From positions 1 to 5,328 of the forward strand of contig JACZTE010000095.1 of NCBI GenBank assembly GCA_022573935.1: 5,328 bases of DNA, read 5' to 3'. The translations under genes were made by a program, and so were the position numbers. Shown piece by piece: positions 1 through 5,328 of the stretch (its first letter is position 1; every line of letters starts with the position of its first letter). The DNA comes from Chloroflexota bacterium (GTDB lineage Bacteria; Chloroflexota; Dehalococcoidia; DSTF01; RBG-16-68-14). Under the pieces are notes generated by a model. It searched no databases. It worked only from the letters and a program-made list of their open reading frames with translations, and had not been told where the DNA came from.

Positions 1-1
1 G

Positions 2-37
2 AAGAAGAAGCGGCTGGCCGGGGTGCGGCGTGGCTGA
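2..37 (+). CDS. C-terminal end of an upstream gene (partial)
   Basis: Reading from position 2, the frame gives a short basic tail, KKKRLAGVRRG, ending in TGA at 35-37. This would overlap the GTG start of the next gene at 30 by 8 bases, an arrangement common in operons. Only 11 codons are visible, so no family can be named. The other two frames are also open at the left edge: one continues into the zinc-finger gene and the other stays open to a TAG at about 181. The choice of this frame rests on the short overlap and is weakly supported. Confidence 0.35.
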   Translation, partial: KKKRLAGVRRG

Positions 38-299
38 GCAGTTGTCCTGCGTCGTCTGCGGCGAAGAGGCGGACGAGAAAGCGTCCTCCGTCTGCCACTC
101 GTGCGGTGATCGATTCCATCTCAACCAGCGCAACGATACAGAGGACAAGGACTGTGGCAGCGTGTGGATCAATGAGCAGTTCCTAGCGCTGGAGTTCGCC
201 TGCCAGCGATGCCTCGCGGGCGACGAGCCCGAGTCTGCGCCTAAGCCACGTGTCCTGCGGCAGCGTGCCGTTCGCCGCCGTTACCGGAAGCGAACGTGA
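30..299 (+). CDS. Small zinc-finger protein with C4HC3 (PHD/RING-like) ligand order and basic tail
   Basis: This 89-residue protein carries eight ordered metal-ligand candidates: C7-x2-C10, C22-x2-C25, H30, C42 and C58-x2-C61. The order C4-H-C3 is that of PHD-type cross-brace fingers, and F56 sits two residues before the last cysteine pair where PHD fingers usually carry an aromatic. The H30-to-C42 gap (11 residues) is much longer than the two residues usual in PHD fingers, so it may be another treble-clef type. Residues 72-89 form a tail with ten Arg/Lys that could contact nucleic acid or an acidic surface. No signal peptide or membrane segment is present. The start is GTG at 30, with only a weak purine-rich stretch before it; the frame is open to the left edge, so an earlier start is possible. 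The stop overlaps the next gene's ATG by one base. Role unknown; a zinc-dependent binding module is inferred. Confidence 0.75.
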   Translation: MAEQLSCVVCGEEADEKASSVCHSCGDRFHLNQRNDTEDKDCGSVWINEQFLALEFACQRCLAGDEPESAPKPRVLRQRAVRRRYRKRT

Positions 300-595
300 T
301 GGTCGAGGAGCGATCGCGGAGGAAGCGAAGGCGTCGCCGCCACCGGGGTGGCGGCGGTGGCGCTGGGAGCGCCGCTGGGCCTGAGCAGCCACAGGCGAAG
401 GCCACGCCGCAGCTTCCCGACTGGCGCTGGCGCTCCTTTCCCGTCTTCTTCGCGTTCGCCTGCGGGGCGTTAGCGGTCATCCTGCTGTCCGTGGTTTTTC
501 GCGCAGACGTACTCTTCTTCGGCGCGCTCTTCGGCGTTGCCTTTGGCCTGGCGCACATGGTGACGCGCCTCTTCGTCGCCCGCCGAGGCCGTTAG
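299..595 (+). CDS. Small Arg-rich protein with two predicted membrane helices
   Basis: This 98-residue protein has a very basic N terminus (Arg/Lys run at residues 5-16), a Gly/Ala/Pro-rich linker (17-40) and two hydrophobic stretches at about 47-67 and 71-93, then a short basic end (RRGR). The pattern fits a two-pass inner-membrane protein with both ends in the cytoplasm by the positive-inside rule. I recognise no family. ATG at 299 overlaps the upstream stop as TGATG, which suggests translational coupling, and GGAAG at 286-290 lies 8 bases upstream as a possible ribosome binding site. GTG at 296 is an alternative start adding one residue. The end overlaps the convergent acetyltransferase gene by 4 bases. 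The low-complexity N terminus is probably disordered. Function unknown. Confidence 0.65.
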   Translation: MVEERSRRKRRRRRHRGGGGGAGSAAGPEQPQAKATPQLPDWRWRSFPVFFAFACGALAVILLSVVFRADVLFFGALFGVAFGLAHMVTRLFVARRGR

Positions 596-1062
596 CCTAG
601 CGAGCGCACCATCCATGCCGAGGGCGGCTCCTCGGGCGGGGCCGGCCATTCTCGCTGGGTGAGGGGCCGGTAGCCCAGCCGTAGCCAGAAGTAGAAGGTT
701 AGCCCCAGCTTCGATGGCACGAGCACGTACAGCCGCTTCGACGACCCGGCGAGCCGCTTCTCCAGGGCCAGCGCCGCCCGCCCGCCGATGCCGAGCCGGC
801 GCTGGTCGGGCGCCACGGCCAGGAGCCGCACGCGGGCCGAGCCTCGCTTCGGCGCGCCGGTCTCGTAGGCGACGAAGGCTACAGGCTCGCCTTCCACGGC
901 GACGAGGACGCCCTGCTTGTCGATCGCATCGTGCAGGCGCTCCTCGCTCGCCCAGCGAGGGCAGCCCAGATCGGCCGCCGTTTGCGGCAGCCAGCGCGCC
1001 AACCCCGCCAGGTCGCCCTCCCGCAGCGGGCGCAGCTTGGTCAGCGTTCGTCGCCCAGCCAC
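592..1062 (-). CDS. GNAT-family N-acetyltransferase
   Basis: The product (156 residues from GTG at 1062) is a single GNAT domain, which transfers an acetyl group from acetyl-CoA to an amine. Motif A is clear: a beta strand VRLLAVAP (78-85) followed by the CoA-pyrophosphate loop R88-x-x-G91-x-G93. Motif B contains the FYFWLRLGY segment (123-131), typical of the alpha4/beta region in this superfamily. The substrate cannot be told from sequence. The start is uncertain: GTG at 1062 places the gene 22 bases inside the 3' end of dinG, with a G-rich stretch (GGTGGG) just upstream, and conserved sequence begins soon after (TKLRPLREGDL). An in-frame ATG at 1113 would add 17 Gly/Ala/Arg-rich residues that look like dinG sequence read in another frame. 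The overlap suggests co-transcription and coupling with dinG. The stop lies inside the stop of the converging plus-strand gene. Confidence 0.85.
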   Translation of the reverse strand: MAGRRTLTKLRPLREGDLAGLARWLPQTAADLGCPRWASEERLHDAIDKQGVLVAVEGEPVAFVAYETGAPKRGSARVRLLAVAPDQRRLGIGGRAALALEKRLAGSSKRLYVLVPSKLGLTFYFWLRLGYRPLTQREWPAPPEEPPSAWMVRSLG

Positions 1063-3842
1063 TCGCCCACCATGCCCGGCATCTCGCGCAGGGGCGCCCG
1101 CCGGACGGTGCACGGCGGCAGCGAGCGCAGGAACGCCCCGCCGTAGGCCTTGCTGTGGAGCCGCCCGTCCAGCACCACCATCACGCCGCGGTCGGTCTTG
1201 CGCCGGATCAGCCGGCCGAAGCCCTGCTTGAAGCGCAGCACCGCCTGCGGCACGGCGTAGTCGTTGAAGGGCTCGTCGAAGAGCTCCGAGCGCGCTTTGA
1301 AGATCGGGTCGCTCGGCACCGCGAAGGGGAGGCGGGCGATGATGAGGAGCGACAGCGCTTCGCCGACGACGTCCACGCCCTCCCAGAAGCTGGCGGTGCC
1401 CAGCACGACGGTGTTCGGCTGATCGCGCAGCGACTGGAGCAGCCGGCGGGGCGTGCCATCGATGTTGTGGCCCAGCACCAGGATCTGCTCCTCCTCCAGC
1501 GCCTGCTTGATGCCCGCGTGCGTCGCCCGCAGGCTGGCGTGGGAGGTGAAGAGCACCAGCGCCCGTCCGCGGCTGGCCCGCACCAGCTCGATAATCGATT
1601 GCTGGAGGGCGGCCTGGTAGCCGCGCTCGTTGGGCAACGCCATGTCCTGCGGCACCAGCACCAGCGTCGATGTGGCGTAGTCGAAGGGCGAGCCGAGCAG
1701 CAGCTCGTCCGCGTCCGCCAGGCCCAGTCCCTGGCGCAGGTAGTCGAACTCTCCTTCCGTCGTGAGCGTGGCGCTGGTGAGCACCGTCGTCTCCTTCTGC
1801 GAGAAGAGCCGCTCCTCCAGCAGCGTTGCCACCTGCAGCGGCGCGCTGGAGAGATCGACGCCCTCGTCGTTGCGCTGCTGCGTCAGCCAGCAGATCGTCT
1901 CGGGATCGTCTTTCAACACGATGTCGGCGATGCCCTGACGCAGCGTCTCGCCGGTCTGGAGCAGCTCGCCCGCCTCCGCCTGCAGCGATTCGTGGTCGAG
2001 CAGGGTAGCGGCGTCGGGCGACTCGAGACCCGTGCGCAGGAGGCCGAGGGTCGAGAGCACCTGGCCGAGGGTGGCGCTCAGGTTCTCCCAGGCCAGCTCC
2101 ACCTCCGGCCAGTCGGGCTGAACGCGCATCGCCCGATTCAGGCGCAGCCGGTCGTCGTAGCCGTTCTCGCCGGAGCGTTGCTGGCGCATGAAGCCGGACA
2201 GCCGCAGGAAGAAGTCGGGCAGCCGCTCGCGGGCGCTCTCGACGGCGTCGTCCGCGCGCGAGGCGAGCTCGAGCAGCTCTCGCGTCCCGGCCATCTGCGA
2301 GGCCAGTCCGCGGGCCGCGTTGCGCAGGCTGGACACGAGGCCGCTGCCTTTCCCCGCCACGCGGTCGAGGAAGGCGGTCAGGTCGCTCTCCTGGGCGTGG
2401 AAGCCGAACTGGCTGGTCGCCTCCTCCTCCAGGTGCTGCGCCTCGTCGACGACGAGGTGGTCGTACTCGGGGATGACGCCGCCACCGACGGCGACGTCCG
2501 AGAGGAGGAGGGCGTGGTTTACTACCAGCAGGTGCGCCGCCTCGGCCCGCCTGCGGGCGCGGAGCAGGAAGCAGGAGCCGTCCTTGACGAAGGCGCAGGG
2601 CGTGGAGAGGCAGCCCTGGTGTTGGGCGCTCAGGCGGCTCCAGAGCGTCTCCTCGTCCCGCGAGAGGCGAAGCTCGGCCCGGTCGCCGCTGTCGGTGTTC
2701 GGTAGCCAGAGGAGGAGGCGCACCAGCAGCTTCGCCTCCTCGGTCGAGAGCGTCGATGAGCGGCGCAGGTTCGACCAGCGCAGCAGGCAGAGGTAGTTGC
2801 GGCGGCCCTTGAGCTGCGCCGCCCGCAGCTCCTCGCCGCCCGATGCGCCGTTCGCCAGCAGCCGTTGCACGATGGGGATGTCCTGCCCGATGATCTGCTC
2901 TTGCAGGTTGATCGTGTTGGTGGAGATCACCACGCGGCTGCCGTTGCGCAGCGCGTAGCGGGCCGCGGGTAGCAGATAGGCGAGCGATTTGCCGATGCCC
3001 GTGCCCGCCTCGACCATGAGCTGGCCGCCCTGGTTGAGGGCGTCGCCGACGGCGCTGGCCATCGCTACCTGTTGCGGCCGCTCTTCAAACTCCTCGATCA
3101 CGCCGGGCGCGGTCTTGGTGAGCAGCTCCTCGATCGCCGCTGTGTCGATTGGGGTTGGGCCGTCCCGTTCAGGCGATAGCGCCTTTCCGGCGCTCTGCGG
3201 CGCGCGCACTGCGCCGTGCACCAGGCCCGGCGTCTCCGCGTCGCCTGCCACCGGCCGCTCCTCCGACACTTCGCGTAGCAGGTAGCGCAGCGGCCAGTCC
3301 GTGAGCGATGCGATGCGTTCCGCCTCGGCCAGCAGCGTCGGCGGCAGCGCCGCCAGCCGCTCGCGCAGGGCGAGGAAGACCCGGCGGGCCGCCTCGGCGT
3401 CGGCCAGGGCGCGGTGCTGGACGGGGAACTCGATCCCCAGGTGGCGGGCGATGGCGCCCAGGCTGTATTCGCTCAGCGAGGGCATGAGGAGATTCGCCAG
3501 CTCCTGCGTGTCGTAGGCGGGGCCGGGCGGTCGCAGCCGCTGTCGTTCGAGAAAGTCCAGGTCGAAGCGGATGTTTTGCCCGACGACCGGGTCGCCGCCG
3601 ATGAACGCCTCCAGGTCGGCGGCGATCTCGGCGAACTGGGGCGCGCCGGCGACGTCGTTATCGCCGATGCCGGTGAGCCGCTGAATGCGGTAGGGGATAG
3701 GCTGCCCTGGGTCGACGAGCGTGCTGAACGTCTCGCTGCCGCCGTCGAGGTCGAAGCGGACGGCGCCGATCTCGGTGATGGCGTCGCGGTCGGGGGCGAG
3801 CCCGGTCGTCTCCAGGTCGAGGGCGACGTAGCTGCGGGGCAT
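1041..3842 (-). CDS. dinG: DinG-type 3'-5' exonuclease / Fe-S superfamily 2 helicase fusion
   Basis: This 933-residue cytoplasmic DNA repair protein joins a DnaQ-like exonuclease to an XPD/DinG-type helicase. The exonuclease (about 1-165) has the whole DEDDh set: D9 and E11 in DLETTG, D94, H143 and D148. A variable linker (about 195-235) leads to the helicase: Q-motif-like RPQQ (255-258), Walker A EAGTGIGKS (278-286), motif Ia STNTINLQEQ (307-316), Walker B DEAQ (466-469), SATLT (690-694), motif V GTASFWEGVD (815-824) and motif VI QGFGRLIRR (873-881). Four cysteines, C352, C411, C416 and C424, sit between Walker A and Walker B with spacing like the 4Fe-4S ligands of E. coli DinG. Family members unwind forked DNA, R-loops and similar structures. 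Fused exonucleases are known from Firmicutes DinG. The ATG at 3842 follows a GAGGAA ribosome binding site. The gene has its own putative promoter and overlaps the acetyltransferase start. The length is typical of exonuclease-fused DinG, with no frameshift seen. Confidence 0.97.
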   Translation of the reverse strand: MPRSYVALDLETTGLAPDRDAITEIGAVRFDLDGGSETFSTLVDPGQPIPYRIQRLTGIGDNDVAGAPQFAEIAADLEAFIGGDPVVGQNIRFDLDFLERQRLRPPGPAYDTQELANLLMPSLSEYSLGAIARHLGIEFPVQHRALADAEAARRVFLALRERLAALPPTLLAEAERIASLTDWPLRYLLREVSEERPVAGDAETPGLVHGAVRAPQSAGKALSPERDGPTPIDTAAIEELLTKTAPGVIEEFEERPQQVAMASAVGDALNQGGQLMVEAGTGIGKSLAYLLPAARYALRNGSRVVISTNTINLQEQIIGQDIPIVQRLLANGASGGEELRAAQLKGRRNYLCLLRWSNLRRSSTLSTEEAKLLVRLLLWLPNTDSGDRAELRLSRDEETLWSRLSAQHQGCLSTPCAFVKDGSCFLLRARRRAEAAHLLVVNHALLLSDVAVGGGVIPEYDHLVVDEAQHLEEEATSQFGFHAQESDLTAFLDRVAGKGSGLVSSLRNAARGLASQMAGTRELLELASRADDAVESARERLPDFFLRLSGFMRQQRSGENGYDDRLRLNRAMRVQPDWPEVELAWENLSATLGQVLSTLGLLRTGLESPDAATLLDHESLQAEAGELLQTGETLRQGIADIVLKDDPETICWLTQQRNDEGVDLSSAPLQVATLLEERLFSQKETTVLTSATLTTEGEFDYLRQGLGLADADELLLGSPFDYATSTLVLVPQDMALPNERGYQAALQQSIIELVRASRGRALVLFTSHASLRATHAGIKQALEEEQILVLGHNIDGTPRRLLQSLRDQPNTVVLGTASFWEGVDVVGEALSLLIIARLPFAVPSDPIFKARSELFDEPFNDYAVPQAVLRFKQGFGRLIRRKTDRGVMVVLDGRLHSKAYGGAFLRSLPPCTVRRAPLREMPGMVGEWLGDER

Positions 3843-3846
3843 GTGG

Positions 3847-3852
3847 TTCCTC
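3847..3852 (-). promoter_or_regulatory. Ribosome binding site of dinG
   Basis: The minus strand reads GAGGAA followed by four bases and then ATG at 3842. This close match to the anti-Shine-Dalgarno complement fixes the dinG start. It also agrees with the protein, where the exonuclease beta strand begins at once (SYVALDLETTG). Confidence 0.8.
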
Positions 3853-3869
3853 GTGCGGAAGGTGGGGCT

Positions 3870-3898
3870 ATCTTAGCACGCGGCCAGCCGTAGAACAA
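3870..3898 (-). promoter_or_regulatory. Putative sigma70-type promoter of dinG
   Basis: On the minus strand, TTGTTC (3893-3898) and TAAGAT (3870-3875) are separated by exactly 17 bases. The -35 box keeps TTG, and the -10 box matches TATAAT at four of six positions, including the conserved first TA and final T. Transcription would begin near 3863, leaving a 5' leader of about 20 bases that holds the GAGGAA ribosome binding site. This is the least GC-rich part of the 86-base gap. No operator such as a Bacillus-type GAAC-N4-GTTC damage box was found. The prediction rests on pattern alone. Confidence 0.45.
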
Positions 3899-3928
3899 AT
3901 GGCCGTATATGCGGGCGTTGGCTGCGGG

Positions 3929-4393
3929 CTATCGGGCGAAGATGCGCTCGAGCTGGACCCGAAAGACGGCCCCTTCCCAGTCTGCGGGAGCCCAGCGCCC
4001 TCGCTTCATGAGCGCGTCGAGCTGGCGAATAAGGCTATCGCGCAGGTCGGCAGCGAATCCTGCCAGCTCTGCGCGGCCCTGCGCCATAAGGCCGTGCCCC
4101 TCGGCATCGACCGTGAGCGCCACGTAGGGCGAGCGCTGGAGGTTGCGAAACAAGACGGAACGCTGGTTGGCGGCGAAGTAGACCTGGCCGTCGTTGGAGC
4201 AGGCGACGAGGGTAAGGGAGGCATGCGGTCGTCCCGCTGGGCCCACGGTGGCGATGCTGGCGCTCATCACCCGATTGACGAAATCTCGAACGGCCTCAGC
4301 GTTCATATGACCTTCAGCGAAGAGCTCCCTGGTGAGAGGCGAGGCGTTGCGGATGGAGGCGTCGATCTTCGCTTGCAGTTCGTTGAGGGACAT
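3929..4393 (-). CDS. Pyridoxamine 5'-phosphate oxidase-like FMN-binding split-barrel protein
   Basis: The 154-residue product looks like a compact member of the PNPOx-like split beta-barrel superfamily, whose dimers bind FMN (some relatives use F420 or heme). After an N-terminal helix (about 1-40), the first strands read SASIATVGPAGRPHASLTLV (44-63), followed by GQVYFAA (69-75), the segment RSVLFRNLQRSPYVALTV (78-95) and GLMAQGRAEL (101-110). The order of strand, 'N-L-x-x-x-P-x-V-A-L' and 'A-x-G-x-A-E-L' is characteristic of the fold. It lacks the C-terminal dimerisation motif of true PdxH and is much shorter, so a role in vitamin B6 synthesis is unlikely. Substrate unknown. The ATG is set by a perfect AGGAGG four bases upstream. 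It lies 60 bases downstream of the ferredoxin gene on the same strand and may be in the P450 operon. Its SD lies in an RNA hairpin arm. Confidence 0.85.
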   Translation of the reverse strand: MSLNELQAKIDASIRNASPLTRELFAEGHMNAEAVRDFVNRVMSASIATVGPAGRPHASLTLVACSNDGQVYFAANQRSVLFRNLQRSPYVALTVDAEGHGLMAQGRAELAGFAADLRDSLIRQLDALMKRGRWAPADWEGAVFRVQLERIFAR

Positions 4394-4395
4394 GT

Positions 4396-4452
4396 GGCCT
4401 CCTGAGCTACCCTGGCGCCTCCGGCAACTCGCCCATGCCAGTCTCAGAGGCC
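4396..4452 (-). repeat. Imperfect inverted repeat / RNA hairpin covering the SD of the FMN-protein gene
   Basis: Nearly the whole gap between the ferredoxin gene and the FMN-protein gene forms a nested inverted repeat. On the minus strand the outer arms are GGCCTCTGAG (4443-4452) and CTCAGGAGGCC (4396-4406). They are fully complementary except for one bulged G. Inside them, CTGGC (4437-4441) pairs with GCCAG (4412-4416), closing a 20-base apical region. The 3' outer arm contains AGGAGG, the ribosome binding site of the downstream gene, so the folded RNA would bury it. No T-run follows, so it is not an ordinary intrinsic terminator. Pairing is read directly from the sequence; the regulatory role is inferred. 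Confidence 0.6.
4398..4403 (-). promoter_or_regulatory. Ribosome binding site of the FMN-protein gene
   Basis: The minus strand reads AGGAGG, a perfect Shine-Dalgarno sequence, four bases before ATG at 4393. It decides the start of the split-barrel protein. All but one of its bases would be paired in the 4396-4452 hairpin. Confidence 0.85.
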
Positions 4453-4453
4453 G

Positions 4454-4657
4454 CTAGCCGGTATCGTCGACGATGCTGATCGCCAGCTCGGGGCAGTTCT
4501 TCACCGCCAGCCTGGCCTTCGCCTCGAGCTCCGGCGGCACGACGCCATCGTTGCGCTCGTGCGCGTCGCCGTAGTCGTCGACGTCGAACAGCTCGTCCGC
4601 TATCTGGATGCACCGGTTGTGCCCCTGACACTTGTCGGCGTCTACTCGGACACGCAT
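4454..4657 (-). CDS. P450-associated 3Fe-4S ferredoxin (CxxHxxC...CP type)
   Basis: This is a 67-residue acidic ferredoxin. It starts MRVRVDADKC and has the cluster motif C10-x2-H13-x2-C16 with the third ligand in C55-P56. Three cysteines, with a non-cysteine where 4Fe-4S ferredoxins have their second ligand, indicate a 3Fe-4S cluster. This is the type encoded beside P450 genes in actinobacteria, where it passes single electrons to the heme. H13 occupies the variable position that affects the cluster's redox potential in that family. The start is ATG at 4657, whose A is the last base of the P450 stop (TAATG), so the two are probably translationally coupled. A longer in-frame extension to 4762 exists, but it is Gly/Arg-rich and overlaps the end of the P450, and the true fold begins at MRVRV. 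No ferredoxin reductase gene is in the window. Confidence 0.93.
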   Translation of the reverse strand: MRVRVDADKCQGHNRCIQIADELFDVDDYGDAHERNDGVVPPELEAKARLAVKNCPELAISIVDDTG

Positions 4658-5328
4658 TACGGCCACACCACGGTCATCGTCCGCGGGCCGCGTACCTGTC
4701 CGCCGGCCCACGTGACCGCCTCCGGATCCTCGAGCCGGAACTCGGGGATGCGTTTCAGCCACTCCTCTATCGATACGCGCATCTCCATCCGCGCCAGGTT
4801 CGATCCGGCGCAGCGGTGGATCCCCACGCCGAACGCGATATGCGGGTTCTCCTCGCGATCAATGATGAACTTGTCAGGGTCTTTGAACTTCGCCGGATCG
4901 CGGTTCGCGGCGGGGAAATTCATGATGACCTTGTCGCCCTCTGACATCGGGCAGCCGTTGTACTCGTAATCCTCTGTGACCACACGTGCCATCGTCACGG
5001 GCGAGTACGCCCGTAGAAACTCCTCCACGGCCGACGTTATCAGCTCGGGCTCCGCTATCAGCCGCGCCCGGTCCTCGGGGTGTTGTGCCAGGTGCCAGAG
5101 CGCCGACCCGATCGAACTCCACGTCGTGTCGATCCCAGCCAACAGTATCAGGAAGCAGGTTCCCAGGACGTGCGTTTCCTCAACGGGCTTGCCGTCCACT
5201 TCCGCCGATAGCAGGTAGCTGATCAGGTCGTCCTGAGGGTGGTCCTTGTGTTCCTGGATGCGTTCCCAGAGGAACAGAAAGATGTTGCGCATGGCTTCGC
5301 TCTGCACGTCCACATTCGTAAGTCCAAG
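4657..5328 (-). CDS. Cytochrome P450, C-terminal part (cut by the window edge)
   Basis: The frame runs off the right edge, so the start is not in the window; 223 codons plus the stop are visible, roughly the last half of a typical 400-residue bacterial P450. Numbering from the first visible residue, the I-helix oxygen-activation motif is AGIDTT (64-69), the K-helix ExxR is E103-F-L-R106, and the heme-binding loop is FGVGIHRCAG (166-175), with C173 as the axial thiolate. The Asp-Thr pair indicates a normal monooxygenase, not an isomerase-type P450. The soluble class I architecture needs an external ferredoxin, which is the next gene, overlapping by one base. A GTG at 5313 is internal to the conserved fold and not the true start. 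The substrate cannot be inferred: the N-terminal half, which holds much of the substrate-recognition sequence (B-C loop, F and G helices), lies outside the window. Confidence 0.97.
   Translation of the reverse strand, partial: LGLTNVDVQSEAMRNIFLFLWERIQEHKDHPQDDLISYLLSAEVDGKPVEETHVLGTCFLILLAGIDTTWSSIGSALWHLAQHPEDRARLIAEPELITSAVEEFLRAYSPVTMARVVTEDYEYNGCPMSEGDKVIMNFPAANRDPAKFKDPDKFIIDREENPHIAFGVGIHRCAGSNLARMEMRVSIEEWLKRIPEFRLEDPEAVTWAGGQVRGPRTMTVVWP

Noticed and set aside
618..635. Perfect 6-bp inverted repeat (CCGAGG, 6-base loop, CCTCGG) near the convergent gene ends, considered as a bidirectional terminator
   Set aside because: It lies inside the acetyltransferase coding region, has no T-run on either side, and such short GC stems are common by chance in this composition.
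714..2705. A 663-codon open frame on the plus strand, antisense to dinG
   Set aside because: It is rich in Arg, Gln, Ala and Leu with no recognisable domain, while the minus strand in the same place encodes every helicase motif. Long antisense frames are expected in GC-rich coding DNA.
3414..3893. A 159-codon plus-strand open frame opposite the exonuclease domain
   Set aside because: The opposite strand carries the full DEDDh exonuclease signature; the plus-strand translation has a composition typical of shadow frames and no domain.
3878..3907. CGGCC...GGCCG inverted repeat in the gap upstream of dinG, considered as a terminator for the FMN-protein gene
   Set aside because: The stem is only about 5 bp with a loop of some 15 bases, there is no T-run, and it overlaps the better-supported promoter elements.
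3843..3928. Search for an SOS (LexA) operator in front of dinG
   Set aside because: Single half-site-like GAAC occurs at 3893-3896 but no GTTC partner follows at the right spacing, and no E. coli-type CTG-N10-CAG box was recognised near the promoter.
3899..4405. A 168-codon plus-strand open frame opposite the FMN-protein gene
   Set aside because: The minus strand has a perfect Shine-Dalgarno, a good start and a recognisable split-barrel pattern; the plus frame has none of these.
4658..4762. An N-terminal extension of the ferredoxin from an upstream ATG at 4762
   Set aside because: The extra 35 residues are Gly/Arg-rich, lie wholly within the P450 C-terminal coding sequence, and the ferredoxin fold begins at the ATG that overlaps the P450 stop.

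Overview
The window comes from a GC-rich bacterium (by eye roughly two thirds G+C), with tightly packed and overlapping genes. No rRNA, tRNA, CRISPR array or mobile element is visible. The Fe-S-containing exonuclease-helicase DinG, the 3Fe-4S ferredoxin/P450 pair and the base composition suggest a high-GC environmental lineage such as Chloroflexota or a relative. That placement is inference and I hold it loosely.

Layout. At the left edge, plus-strand genes run to position 595: the last codons of an upstream gene (2-37), a small eight-ligand zinc-finger protein (30-299) and a small Arg-rich protein with two membrane segments (299-595), joined by short overlaps as in an operon. Everything from 592 to the right edge is on the minus strand. 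In transcription order this is a cytochrome P450 cut by the window edge (4657-5328), a P450-type ferredoxin (4454-4657), a pyridoxamine-phosphate-oxidase-like FMN protein (3929-4393), a 933-residue DinG-type exonuclease-helicase (1041-3842) and a GNAT acetyltransferase (592-1062). The two strands converge with a 4-base tail-to-tail overlap at 592-595.

How the genes work together. The P450 and ferredoxin overlap by one base (TAATG) and form a clear monooxygenase/electron-donor pair. The FMN protein follows after 60 bases and may share their transcript. Those 60 bases contain a long imperfect inverted repeat whose 3' arm includes the FMN gene's Shine-Dalgarno sequence, so the gene could be under RNA-structure control. 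The dinG gene has its own plausible promoter and a good ribosome binding site in the 86-base gap before it, and the acetyltransferase start lies inside its 3' end. DinG here keeps a complete DEDDh exonuclease site, all helicase motifs and four Fe-S cysteines, which is the most notable protein-level feature.

Intergenic space is confined to 3843-3928 and 4394-4453; there is no gene-free stretch over 300 bases.
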